From the NCBI GenBank assembly GCA_013204645.1, contig JABMSE010000039.1, forward strand, positions 1 to 48,496: a stretch of 48,496 nt of DNA. The letters are read 5' to 3'. Numbering within the stretch: the first letter of the stretch is position 1; every line of letters begins with the position of its first letter. This document shows, in pieces, positions 15,326 through 23,597 of this stretch. Source of the stretch: Candidatus Saganbacteria bacterium (lineage in GTDB: Bacteria > Margulisbacteria > WOR-1 > O2-12-FULL-45-9). The translations under genes were made by a program, and so were the position numbers. Under the pieces are notes generated by a model. The model ran no database searches. It had not been told where the DNA came from and saw only the letters and a program-made list of their open reading frames with translations.

Positions 15326-17464
15326 ATGCAAGATACAAGATACAAGACACAAGATACAAATAAATTCAAAACATCAAATTTCAAACATGCTTTTGGGATT
15401 TGGTTATTGGTTATTATTTGGTTTTTGTGTCTTGGTTATTGGTCATTGGGGCACGCAGTAGACGGCATTTCCCTTAACCCGGCCCAAACCATATTTTCTG
15501 CGCGGCAGTTGGGAATGGGTGGAGTTGGTGTTGCTTTTTCAGGTGACGCTAACGGAGTATTTACCAATCCCGCCGGACTAGCAAATGCAAGTTTTCCTCA
15601 AATAAGTGCTTCTTCGCGCAAACTGCTCATGAACGAGACCCAGTATACTTTGCTTGATTGGGCCATGCCAACTAACTGGGGAACTTTTGGCATTGGATAT
15701 ACCAGTATGAATACCGGAGGATCCCTTCCCACTAAACTTGATCCCGCAACCGGGCGCATTGTGATTGACCCAACCCGCGAAGCCACCAGCTATGATAATA
15801 ATGTTATTGCCATATCCTACTCAAGAAAAGTACGCCCAAATCTATCGCTCGGTACTAACGTAAAATTCTTCAATCAATCTCTAAGCGGAGATGTCTCTAG
15901 CCGAGCCCAAGCTACGGGAATTGATTTGTGTGCTCTGTACCAAGCAAGAAAGTGGTTAACCCTAGGAGCTAACCTGCAAAACGTTGTTGAAGGAAATCTA
16001 GCCTGGAAAGGCAGCACCAGCGATAAAATTGGCGGATTCTATAAATTGGGAGCGAAAGTTAATCTTTTGGGTGCATCCAGCGAAGCTCTTAGAACAAACT
16101 CCCAACAACTTTACGTTGGAGTAGATTACGATATGCCTCACAGCACTCTCGCTTCAAGCAACTATCATATTGGTCTTGAATATCTTCCCATTGACAAGGT
16201 AGCAGTGCGCACCGGCTACAATCAGGCTGGCTTCACCCTGGGAGTGGGGATAATAAATGAGGGTTTTCGTTTTGATTATGCTTTTGTCTCTAACCCCGAA
16301 ATCCCAGGAGACAATCCTCATTATTTTTCTCTTTCCTACATTGGAGAAAGGGTCCTTGATGTTTCCTACACCCTCAAGGAAAAAGAATCGGGCATCATAT
16401 TTATTCAACCTGAAAACCGTACCATCACCAGCGAAGAAAGCATTGTCGTCAGCGCGGAAGCACGGGCTAAAATTATCCTGGATCAAAAAAAACGCTGGAT
16501 TGTTACCGCCATCTCCGAAACCCAAGAAGTTACTGAAATCATTGAGTATGAAAATCTTAAACCGGTTTATCTTAACGGCCAGGAAGTCTATCAAAGCGGA
16601 ATAATCGACGTTTCAGCCCCACTTACCCTAGGAAGGAATGTTTTACAATTAGTTGGTTATGCCACCGTTGAGGGACTAGTTAAAAATGTCTCCCCCGAAA
16701 CATTGATGATGTCCTCTGAAGTAGTTGTCCTGCGCTTTGATCCTTTTCCCGATACCCCGATGGATTACTGGGCAATTCGACCTATTGCACTGGGCATAAC
16801 CCTAGGGGTAATAAAAGGCTATCCGGATGACACCTTTAAGCCAGACAAAGGAATTACTCGAGCAGAATTGGTAACCCTGCTGGTCAGAACGATTGGAGTC
16901 CCGACTGATCAAGAGCTTGATTCCATGTCTTTCAAAGACGTCCCAGCCAATAACTGGGCAGCAAAATACATCGACTTTGCTGTAGAAGAAGGCCTGGTAA
17001 TGGGATATCCTAATAACACATTTAAGCCTAACAAAGTCGTAACCCGAGCCGAGGGCGTGACCATCATAGCCCGTTATGCCACCTTGGCCCTAAAAGAAGT
17101 AGATGAGGTTCCCTTCCCCGATCTGGTTGCCGACTACTGGGCAAATAAATATATTGTTGCAGCCCTTGAAGCTGGCATAATAAAGTATCTGGAAGGCAAG
17201 AATTTTGAGCCCAATGCTCCCCTTACTCGTGCCGAAGCCTGCGAAGTTCTTTATTGGACGCCACAAATCCAGCGCAGAGTAAATCAATTCTGGGAAACTG
17301 GCTTTGTCTCACCCTACCAGGAAGGAACTCCTGCAGATGTACCTCCAACAACCACTATCAGCACTCCTGAAGCGATAGCAACCCCTCCTAGCACCCAAGA
17401 GGCAGTTGAAACTCCAAGCACAACTCCTGAAGCTACGGAAACCCCAACCCCGGAAGCACACTAA
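15326..17464 (+). CDS. PorV/UPF0164-like outer-membrane protein with three C-terminal SLH repeats
   Basis: After a hydrophobic signal segment (FGIWLLVIIWFLCLGYW, residues ~23-45), the mature protein opens with ARQLGMGGVGVAFSGDANGV and NPAGLANASF, the hallmark of PorV/PorQ/UPF0164 barrels. A beta-barrel continues to about residue 340 and a small beta domain follows to about 470. Then come three SLH repeats: ALGVIKGYPDDTF-type text appears as GVIKGYPDDTFKPDKGITRAE, then GLVMGYPNNTFKPNKVVTRAE, then GIIKYLEGKNFEPNAPLTRAE. A Thr/Pro-rich tail ends the protein. SLH repeats bind peptidoglycan-linked polymers, so it likely tethers the outer membrane to the wall. The start codon and signal peptide lie in heptamer repeats. 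The end overlaps comEC tail to tail by 32 bp. Confidence 0.85.
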   Translation: MQDTRYKTQDTNKFKTSNFKHAFGIWLLVIIWFLCLGYWSLGHAVDGISLNPAQTIFSARQLGMGGVGVAFSGDANGVFTNPAGLANASFPQISASSRKLLMNETQYTLLDWAMPTNWGTFGIGYTSMNTGGSLPTKLDPATGRIVIDPTREATSYDNNVIAISYSRKVRPNLSLGTNVKFFNQSLSGDVSSRAQATGIDLCALYQARKWLTLGANLQNVVEGNLAWKGSTSDKIGGFYKLGAKVNLLGASSEALRTNSQQLYVGVDYDMPHSTLASSNYHIGLEYLPIDKVAVRTGYNQAGFTLGVGIINEGFRFDYAFVSNPEIPGDNPHYFSLSYIGERVLDVSYTLKEKESGIIFIQPENRTITSEESIVVSAEARAKIILDQKKRWIVTAISETQEVTEIIEYENLKPVYLNGQEVYQSGIIDVSAPLTLGRNVLQLVGYATVEGLVKNVSPETLMMSSEVVVLRFDPFPDTPMDYWAIRPIALGITLGVIKGYPDDTFKPDKGITRAELVTLLVRTIGVPTDQELDSMSFKDVPANNWAAKYIDFAVEEGLVMGYPNNTFKPNKVVTRAEGVTIIARYATLALKEVDEVPFPDLVADYWANKYIVAALEAGIIKYLEGKNFEPNAPLTRAEACEVLYWTPQIQRRVNQFWETGFVSPYQEGTPADVPPTTTISTPEAIATPPSTQEAVETPSTTPEATETPTPEAH
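15330..15357 (+). repeat. Heptamer repeat AAGATAC x4
   Basis: Four direct 7-base units (AAGATAC, AAGATAC, AAGACAC, AAGATAC) begin four bases after the start of the SLH protein and encode its QDTRYKTQDT leader. Heptamer periodicity keeps all three frames open, so the leader may be recruited spacer DNA. Confidence 0.65.
15400..15445 (+). repeat. Heptamer repeat TTGGTTA encoding the signal peptide
   Basis: TTGGTTA occurs at 15400 and 15407 in tandem, then again at 15432, with TTGGTCA at 15439. These units encode the hydrophobic run used as the signal peptide of the SLH protein. They match the style of the AAGATAC and ATGACAA heptamers at the neighbouring gene starts. Confidence 0.6.
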
Positions 17465-19457
17465 ATCGTTCACCGTCACTTTTTATAACAATGGTTCCAT
17501 CTTGATCCGTGCGATAGACCTTCACTCCCTTTAATTTTTGGAGTGTTTCAGGATGGGGATGTCCAAACTGGTTGTTTTTACCACAAGAAATAACAGAAAC
17601 CTCAGGGTTTACGGCAGACAAAAATAAGGCGGTAGTTGAAGAATTGCTACCATGGTGGCCTACCTTGAGCACGGTAGAGGAAAGCAGCGAATCCGGAAAG
17701 GTACTCAAAATATTTTCTTCCCCCTCTTGTTCACAATCACCAGCAAAAAGCATTGAAAAATCATCATATTGCAGACGAAAAACAATGGATAAATTATTAA
17801 TCCCTGAATTTGCCTTAGCTATTCCCCCTCCCTTGGGATGAAGTATCAGTCCTTCTATGTTTTCGTCAAATTTGATTTTTTGACCGGCCTGCGCTAGATG
17901 ATATTTTATGCTGTTCTTTTTAATTAGACCAAGAAATCTTCTATAGGCCTGTGATTCATAAACTACACCCGTGTGGAGCACCTCATCAACCTTAAACTTT
18001 TCTAAGATCTCATTTAAGCCACCTACATGATCGCTGTGGGGATGAGTAAGAATTACAAGATCCAATTTATTTACCCCCTTCTTTAGCAAATAGGGGATAA
18101 CCATTCTTTTCCCCATCCATCGCGTTCCCCCATCAACTAAAATTTTTTTATTTGGGCACTCAATAAAAATTGAATCACCCTCCCCCACGTTCAAAACCGT
18201 AATGTTTAAACCATTAGCCTTAAAAGATAGCGCCAAATCCCACAGAATAACTGAAAGGATCCCAAAAACAAGAACCAATAACCTAAATTTGTTCATTTTA
18301 GGAAATTTTCCAGACTGCAAAACATAAACAAACCCAATTAACCCCAAATAATAAGCCACGAGAAGAGGAATCTTAGGCGCTCCCAAATAGATTTGAGCAA
18401 AAGGAAGGGCAGCCAATCTAGCCACAGTAAAATGGACAAGAATTAATAAAATAAGGTTTGAAGAATTAATCAGCGTTGCGGCTGGCAAAAATAGCAAAGA
18501 AAGGAGGCTCGACATAAATCCTAAAACTATAATGGCGCCGGCCAAAGGAAGCACCAAAATATTTGTAAAAACTCCAACTGCCGAAAAGCGGCTAAAATGA
18601 AAAATGGTTAATGGGGCACAAGCTAGTACCGGAGCAATTGCAATTGATAAAAGCGAAGCGATGGCCTTTGGCATAAAAGTCCTTAAACGGCTGTTAATTA
18701 TGGGACTAATATAAATCAGGGAAAAAGTGGCAGCAAAGGAAAGTTCGAACCCCGCATAAAAAAGACACCTCGGATTAAACAGCAAAATAATAAAAGCTGC
18801 CAAAGCTGCTGACACAAAAACGTCTTTTTCTTTTTCAAAGAGAAGGCCCAAAAGCATAATTTCGGCCATGATGGCAGCGCGGAGGATCGAGGGCCCAAGT
18901 CCCACCATGACAGCGTAGAAAAGATTAACAGCTGAAACGATTACTACTCCCAGCCAAAGCGGCAATCGCGCGCTTCGCACTACAAAAAGGCAAACCCCAA
19001 TTAAAATGGCCAGGTGCATGCCTGACGCAACTAAGAGATGGGAAACTCCAGCCCGGCGGTAGATTTCTTTTGTCTCAAAAGGAGTTTTAGCTGAGGCTGA
19101 ACCAAAGATAATACTATTTAAAAGGGTTCCGTAGGGTTTGGGAAGAGTTTTGTGACTGTTTTTCATCAGACGCTCTCGAATTCCCATAGTAATTTTTATG
19201 ACCGCATTGCTAGAGTTTACTTTGGTCTGCGCAACAAAAGGAGTGGGACTTCGAAAACTAATATTAATTAATCCCAGCAATAGAAAAAGAAAGACAATCA
19301 ATAATTTGCAGTCTACCTTTCTTAGAATACACCCCAGCGTAAATATTATAAGAAAGCCTGCCACAATAAATGGGAGCCAAAGAGGAAGATTAATAGCACC
19401 TCCAATAATTATTCCACCAATGTAGGAAAGTGTAATTATTACTATGGGCTTGGTCAA
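17433..19457 (-). CDS. comEC: ComEC/Rec2 family DNA-uptake channel
   Basis: The protein is the inner-membrane channel that carries single-stranded DNA into the cytoplasm during natural transformation. Several N-terminal membrane segments precede the Competence domain (GSASAKTPFETKEIYRRAGVSHLLVASGMH, residues ~115-145, read as overlapping motifs). More helices follow, and then a C-terminal metallo-beta-lactamase-like domain with NVGEGDSIFIE, ILVDGG and THPHSDHVGG (from about residue 425). At 674 residues it is slightly short; the first soluble domain is reduced. The start is TTG, two bases after the comEA stop, supported by AAGGA six bases upstream. Its 3' end runs 32 bp into the convergent SLH gene. 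Confidence 0.92.
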   Translation of the reverse strand: MTKPIVIITLSYIGGIIIGGAINLPLWLPFIVAGFLIIFTLGCILRKVDCKLLIVFLFLLLGLINISFRSPTPFVAQTKVNSSNAVIKITMGIRERLMKNSHKTLPKPYGTLLNSIIFGSASAKTPFETKEIYRRAGVSHLLVASGMHLAILIGVCLFVVRSARLPLWLGVVIVSAVNLFYAVMVGLGPSILRAAIMAEIMLLGLLFEKEKDVFVSAALAAFIILLFNPRCLFYAGFELSFAATFSLIYISPIINSRLRTFMPKAIASLLSIAIAPVLACAPLTIFHFSRFSAVGVFTNILVLPLAGAIIVLGFMSSLLSLLFLPAATLINSSNLILLILVHFTVARLAALPFAQIYLGAPKIPLLVAYYLGLIGFVYVLQSGKFPKMNKFRLLVLVFGILSVILWDLALSFKANGLNITVLNVGEGDSIFIECPNKKILVDGGTRWMGKRMVIPYLLKKGVNKLDLVILTHPHSDHVGGLNEILEKFKVDEVLHTGVVYESQAYRRFLGLIKKNSIKYHLAQAGQKIKFDENIEGLILHPKGGGIAKANSGINNLSIVFRLQYDDFSMLFAGDCEQEGEENILSTFPDSLLSSTVLKVGHHGSNSSTTALFLSAVNPEVSVISCGKNNQFGHPHPETLQKLKGVKVYRTDQDGTIVIKSDGERFSVLPGLGFP

Positions 19458-19459
19458 AG

Positions 19460-20032
19460 CTAAATCCTTATCCAGTCTTTTATTTTCCTAAATTTGCCGT
19501 CGCCCACCCCGTCTACTTTCATAATATCCTCAACTGCATAAAAGGGACCATTGTCTTGGCGATAGGCAATAATTCTTTTGGCTGTAACTGGGCCTATCCC
19601 TGAAATAGTACATAATTCTTTTTCTGTGGCAGAATTTATATTAATTTTTTTGCTGCCGATTTCGCGATCACCTAATAGCTCACTTGTCACAAACCCTTTC
19701 TTTTGCAATACTGGAACACAAATCTTCTGGCCATCATTAAGTTTTACTGCCAGATTAAGGGATGAAAGGTCAGCTAAGCCGCTGGTGCCTCCGGCAAGCT
19801 CTAATAAATCAACCAACCGATCCCCCGGCAGAAGCTTATAAACCCCCTCCCTATTAACCGCTCCCACCAAATGCACCAGGATTTCTTCCCTAGAAATAGG
19901 CTTTGGCTCTTCAATTATAATTTCTCCTTTATCAGAAAAATTGCGATAGGCCATAACCGCTAAGCCAGATAGAATAACTAGAACTAAGCCCAGAAGTATC
20001 AGTTGTTGTTGCCGCGTTAAATCAGACAGCAT
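19460..20032 (-). CDS. comEA: ComEA-type DNA-binding protein (SLBB plus helix-hairpin-helix)
   Basis: ComEA binds incoming double-stranded DNA at the membrane and hands it to ComEC. The protein has one N-terminal membrane anchor (LILLGLVLVILSGLAVMAY, residues ~10-28) and an SLBB domain around HLVGAVNREGVYKLLPGDRL (residues ~54-73). Helix-hairpin-helix motifs follow in INSATEKELCTISGIGPVTA and DIMKVDGVGDGKFRKI at the C-terminus. The 190-residue length and domain order match classical ComEA. It is directly followed by comEC with a 2-nt gap, so the two form an operon. Confidence 0.93.
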   Translation of the reverse strand: MLSDLTRQQQLILLGLVLVILSGLAVMAYRNFSDKGEIIIEEPKPISREEILVHLVGAVNREGVYKLLPGDRLVDLLELAGGTSGLADLSSLNLAVKLNDGQKICVPVLQKKGFVTSELLGDREIGSKKININSATEKELCTISGIGPVTAKRIIAYRQDNGPFYAVEDIMKVDGVGDGKFRKIKDWIRI

Positions 20033-20165
20033 ATAAGAAGAGTAGCAAGGTTATTACCAGGAATGCGAATAATCCGAATAAAATCGAATCCCGCTAATTT
20101 TCGGTATAAAGATAGGAAAAAACGACATTGGACCTCGGACGTTGGACGGATGGGATTCCCTAGGG

Positions 20166-20187
20166 GGGTGTCGAGATCTTGACACCC
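20166..20187. repeat. Palindrome GGGTGTC...GACACCC
   Basis: GGGTGTCGAGATCTTGACACCC is a nearly perfect 22-base palindrome centred on AGATCT, lying just downstream of the lytic transglycosylase gene. No T-run follows on either strand, so a REP-like element is more likely than an intrinsic terminator. The rest of the 163-nt gap up to comEA shows nothing recognisable. Confidence 0.5.
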
Positions 20188-20195
20188 TGTGTTAG

Positions 20196-20807
20196 TTAAA
20201 GCTTATGATAGATCTTTAAAATATCGCTCACATAAGAGGCAGTGTGGGGTTTGTAGCCCTTATTGCGGGCTACGGCATTGGGGCCTTCTAGATAGCCAGC
20301 CACAGAAAAGGAAACCTGATCCGCATATTTTTCAAACCTGCCTAACAGGTATTTCATGTAGCGAACCGTACCTTTCACATTTTGATCGATATCAAAGGGT
20401 TCGGTAACGCCAGTACTTTTGCAGGTAGCCGGCATAAGCTGACCTAAGCCCAACGCCCCACTGCTCGATACAGCCTTGGGATTAAAGCGGGATTCTCTAG
20501 CAATTAAGGCAGTCACTAATTTGGGGTTAACCTGGTAGGCCTGCGAATGGCGCATAATGCTGTCGGTAATAGCTGCGGCTTCATCGGGATTTCGGTAGTT
20601 GGCAATATATTTTTGAATAGAAGGCCTTACATTTTGTCCTACTACAGCAAAATATTTGGGATTAACAGAAGATTGCTGGACAACTACGGCGGCGGGGATT
20701 TTGGATTCGGGAACCGAGGGGGGAGTATAACCTTTATTGCTCCCTAAACTGCCAAAAATAGTTGCAGCAAACAAAAGTACAATTATTGCGGTACTTACGC
20801 CATCCAT
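20196..20807 (-). CDS. Lytic transglycosylase, SLT domain
   Basis: The protein is predicted to cleave peptidoglycan glycan strands in the periplasm. Residues ~5-22 are a membrane anchor or signal (TAIIVLLFAATIFGS). The SLT fold spans ~75-200, with the catalytic glutamate in LIARESRFNPKA (E105), then SSGALGLGQLMPATC, FDIDQNVKGTVRYMKYLL and a modified AGYLEGPNAV in place of the usual AYNAGPGAV. The 203-residue size fits single-domain MltE/Slt-type enzymes. It follows pnp by 6 nt, so it is probably co-transcribed with rpsO-pnp; a link to the nearby competence genes is possible but unproven. Confidence 0.9.
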   Translation of the reverse strand: MDGVSTAIIVLLFAATIFGSLGSNKGYTPPSVPESKIPAAVVVQQSSVNPKYFAVVGQNVRPSIQKYIANYRNPDEAAAITDSIMRHSQAYQVNPKLVTALIARESRFNPKAVSSSGALGLGQLMPATCKSTGVTEPFDIDQNVKGTVRYMKYLLGRFEKYADQVSFSVAGYLEGPNAVARNKGYKPHTASYVSDILKIYHKL

Positions 20808-20813
20808 AAAATA

Positions 20814-22943
20814 TTATTTATCTTGAAACTTTTGTTTTTCTTGCGGGGTGACGGACCTGCGGGTTAGATTTACCCGGCCTTTTTCGTCAATTTCTTTGAC
20901 CTTGACAATGACTTCATCTCCAATTGCGAGTTCGTCCTCAACTTTGGCAAGACGCTTCTGGGAAATTTCTGAAATATGCACTAATCCATCTTTTCCCGGA
21001 ACAATCTCAACAAAAGCACCAAAGGGAAGAATGCGCACTACTTTTCCCTTATAAACTTCGCCTTCCTTTGGCTCAAAGGTCAATTCTTCAATCATCTTTT
21101 GTGCCTTCTTTGCGCCCTCAGTGTCAACCGCCGTAATCAGGATACGGCCATCATCTTCAATATCAATTTGAACACCAGTTTCCTCAACCATTCGCTTAAT
21201 ATTCTTTCCCCCTGGACCAATGACTGCCCCAATCTTTGATGGATCAATCTGAATGGTAAAAACCCGGGGTGCATAAGGGGAAAGCTCTTTTCGCGGAGAA
21301 GAAAGAGCTTCTTGCATTTTATCCAAAATTTTAATTCTAGCTAGTTTAGCTTCTTTTAATGTCTTTTCGATTAACTCTAGCGACAAACCATCGGTCTTAA
21401 CATCAACCTGGATAGCAGTAATCCCATCTTTGGTGCCAGCCACCTTAAAATCCATGTCCCCTAAGAAATCCTCCACCCCCTGGATATCCGTTAAAAGAAT
21501 TTCCCTCTTCCCGTCAGAAATCAAACCAATGGAAATCCCGGCTACGGGACTTTTAATTTTTACACCAGCATCCATCAGAGCCAAAGTACTAGCACAGGTA
21601 GACGCCATAGAGGTTGATCCATTAGAAGCCAGCACTTCCGATACCAAGCGGATCGCGTAAGGAAATTTATCCTCGTCTGGAACCACCGGCAAGAGTCCCC
21701 TCTCCGCCAATGCCCCATGCCCAATTTCGCGCCGGCCTGGTCCACGCATGGGCCGAACCTCGCCCACAGAATAGGCCGGAAAATTATAATGATGCATGTA
21801 ACGCTTGGTCTCTTCAGGGCTTAAGCCGTCCAGCTTTTGCTCCTCTCCTAAGGAACCCAACGTTGCCACCGTTAACACTTGAGTCTCTCCACGGGAAAAA
21901 ATAGCTGAGCCATGGACCCGCGGAAGAACACTAACCTCACAGCCGATTTGGCGAATATCGCCAAAACCTCTGCCATCCAGCCTGCGTTTATCCTCTAGGA
22001 TCATTTTGCGCACAACGTCTTTTTCAATTTGCTTAACAACTTCTTTAATGTCAGAAGGTGATTCCTCAATAATCTTCTTTAATTCTTCGTCGCTTCCACC
22101 TTTTATTGATTGAACAAGCTCCCCTACTATCTTTGCCAACTCATCCATTCTTTTGTCGTTTTCCGCGATATCCATAACCTTTTTAATTTTCTTTTCTGCA
22201 GTTTCCTTAACGTACTTTTCGATCTTTTCGGCTGGTTTATAAAGCTTGACTTCCATCTTCTTTTTGCCAGCAGCGGCAACCAGTTCTTTTTGAAGCTTGA
22301 CTACCTCTTTTATTTTCTTCTGGGCAAGTTTTAGGGCTTCTAAAACATCATTTTCGCCGATTTCAAGTGCCCCACATTCAATCATCAAAATCTTGTCATG
22401 GGTTCCTGCTACCACCAAATCCATCTGGGATTTCTGAATCTCTTCAATGCTTGGGTCAACAATAAACTTATCCTCTAACTTAACCACCCGAGCGGCACCA
22501 ATTGGCTCGGGAAACGGAATATCAGAGATTGAAAGGGCGGCTGAGGCCCCAATAATGGCTAAAATATCCGGTGGGTTTTCTGAATCTACCGAGAGGGGGG
22601 TAATCACAATCTGAACATCATTTCTGTACCCTTTTGGAAAAAGCGGACGGATCGGCCTATCAATGCGACGCGAAGTCAAAACTGCAGTTTCGGTTGGCTT
22701 TCCTTCACGTTTAAAAAAACCGCCGGGAATTCTGCCGACGGCATAGAGCTTTTCCTCAAAATCAACTAAGAGAGGGAAAAAATCAATTCCTTGGCGCGGG
22801 GTATCCTTGGTAACTGTGGTAGCCATAACCATGGTATCACCTAGGCGCACCACCACCGACCCATTGGCCTCTCTGGCCATCCTGCCCGTTTCAATCGAGA
22901 GAACCTTGCCTCCCCCCAAATCCATCTCTTTCTTTTTTATCAT
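20814..22943 (-). CDS. pnp: Polyribonucleotide nucleotidyltransferase
   Basis: PNPase degrades RNA 3' to 5' by phosphorolysis and is a core part of RNA turnover. The 709-residue protein has the full domain set: a first RNase PH-like domain ([20 protein letters not shown]), a helical domain, a second RNase PH domain ([35 protein letters not shown], MADxD-type core), a KH domain ([20 protein letters not shown], ~560-610) and a C-terminal S1 domain ([15 protein letters not shown], ~625-690). The first ATG overlaps the rpsO stop (ATGA); an ATG six codons later (MDLGGG) with AAGAAAGAG upstream is an alternative start. The rpsO-pnp order is the conserved bacterial arrangement. Confidence 0.97.
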   Translation of the reverse strand: MIKKKEMDLGGGKVLSIETGRMAREANGSVVVRLGDTMVMATTVTKDTPRQGIDFFPLLVDFEEKLYAVGRIPGGFFKREGKPTETAVLTSRRIDRPIRPLFPKGYRNDVQIVITPLSVDSENPPDILAIIGASAALSISDIPFPEPIGAARVVKLEDKFIVDPSIEEIQKSQMDLVVAGTHDKILMIECGALEIGENDVLEALKLAQKKIKEVVKLQKELVAAAGKKKMEVKLYKPAEKIEKYVKETAEKKIKKVMDIAENDKRMDELAKIVGELVQSIKGGSDEELKKIIEESPSDIKEVVKQIEKDVVRKMILEDKRRLDGRGFGDIRQIGCEVSVLPRVHGSAIFSRGETQVLTVATLGSLGEEQKLDGLSPEETKRYMHHYNFPAYSVGEVRPMRGPGRREIGHGALAERGLLPVVPDEDKFPYAIRLVSEVLASNGSTSMASTCASTLALMDAGVKIKSPVAGISIGLISDGKREILLTDIQGVEDFLGDMDFKVAGTKDGITAIQVDVKTDGLSLELIEKTLKEAKLARIKILDKMQEALSSPRKELSPYAPRVFTIQIDPSKIGAVIGPGGKNIKRMVEETGVQIDIEDDGRILITAVDTEGAKKAQKMIEELTFEPKEGEVYKGKVVRILPFGAFVEIVPGKDGLVHISEISQKRLAKVEDELAIGDEVIVKVKEIDEKGRVNLTRRSVTPQEKQKFQDK

Positions 22944-23209
22944 CTAAGTCCCAAACTTACCACCAGGTTCTTATATCGGCCGCTATCTTGACCCTTAAGA
23001 TAAGTAAGAAGTTTCTTGCGTTGACCAACCAACATAAGAAGCCCCCGACGGCTGTGGTTATCCTTTTTATTCGTTTTTAGATGGTCAACCAATTGATTGA
23101 TCCGTTTTGTAAGCAGAGCAACCTGCACTTCAGGAGAACCAGTGTCCCCTTTATGCTGCTCATACTTTTGCATTATCTCGTCTTTTAGCTCTTTCTTTAA
23201 TGCCATCAT
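22940..23209 (-). CDS. rpsO: 30S ribosomal protein S15
   Basis: S15 is a primary 16S rRNA-binding protein of the small-subunit platform. The 89-residue protein has the family core: [34 protein letters not shown] and [18 protein letters not shown]. Two adjacent ATGs are possible starts; the second gives the typical MALKKE opening and lies about 1 nt from the predicted transcription start, which would make the message leaderless. It overlaps pnp by 4 nt. Confidence 0.97.
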   Translation of the reverse strand: MMALKKELKDEIMQKYEQHKGDTGSPEVQVALLTKRINQLVDHLKTNKKDNHSRRGLLMLVGQRKKLLTYLKGQDSGRYKNLVVSLGLR

Positions 23210-23213
23210 TTTA

Positions 23214-23222
23214 ATTGTAGCA
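23214..23222 (-). promoter_or_regulatory. Extended -10 promoter for rpsO-pnp
   Basis: The minus strand reads TGCTACAAT, an extended -10 box (TGn plus TACAAT), only 4 nt before the first rpsO ATG. The expected start site coincides with the start codons and no Shine-Dalgarno sequence is present. It has the same style as the coaE promoter. The -35 region is weak. Confidence 0.5.
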
Positions 23223-23231
23223 TGGATTTGA

Positions 23232-23588
23232 TCAAAAGTCCAAGACGAAAGTAAGCCCCATCGCCAAAAGCGCAGCTATACCGTCAAAAAAAAGATCTTC
23301 CACGGCAAAGTAGCGGCCGGCAACAAAAAGTTGCTCCCATTCCTTTAAAAAAGAAATAAGCATGCACAAAAGAAAAGAACTCCACAAAACTTCAACATTC
23401 TTTTTGGAAAAAGAAAGGTAAAAGAGAAAGAAAAGCACAAAAAAAGCGATAAAATGGAGCACTAAAAAGATGGTGGCCAGATCCGGCAGAGGAAAATGTT
23501 TGCCCGGCTCCGGAATCATAGAAAGAGCAAAAATACCTATAATCCAGCAAACTAAAAGAGCGCGGATCCAAAAAAGCTTATTTTTCAT
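23232..23588 (-). CDS. VanZ-like family membrane protein
   Basis: This 118-residue protein has four hydrophobic segments, with [18 protein letters not shown] after the first and [31 protein letters not shown] near the end (read as overlapping motifs). The E-W-x-Q and R-x-x-x-x-D-x-x-x-D/N-G-I pattern is characteristic of the VanZ family. VanZ-like proteins are linked to teicoplanin resistance and envelope functions, but their biochemical role is not established. It sits between the polysaccharide locus and rpsO, 10 nt after the exporter gene on the same strand. GGGAAGGG lies upstream of the ATG as a ribosome binding site. Confidence 0.8.
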   Translation of the reverse strand: MKNKLFWIRALLVCWIIGIFALSMIPEPGKHFPLPDLATIFLVLHFIAFFVLFFLFYLSFSKKNVEVLWSSFLLCMLISFLKEWEQLFVAGRYFAVEDLFFDGIAALLAMGLTFVLDF

Positions 23589-23597
23589 CGCCCTTCC

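Noticed and set aside
16154-16604. 115-aa (+) and 146-aa (-) ORFs inside the SLH gene
   Set aside because: They are out-of-frame shadows within a well-supported coding sequence.
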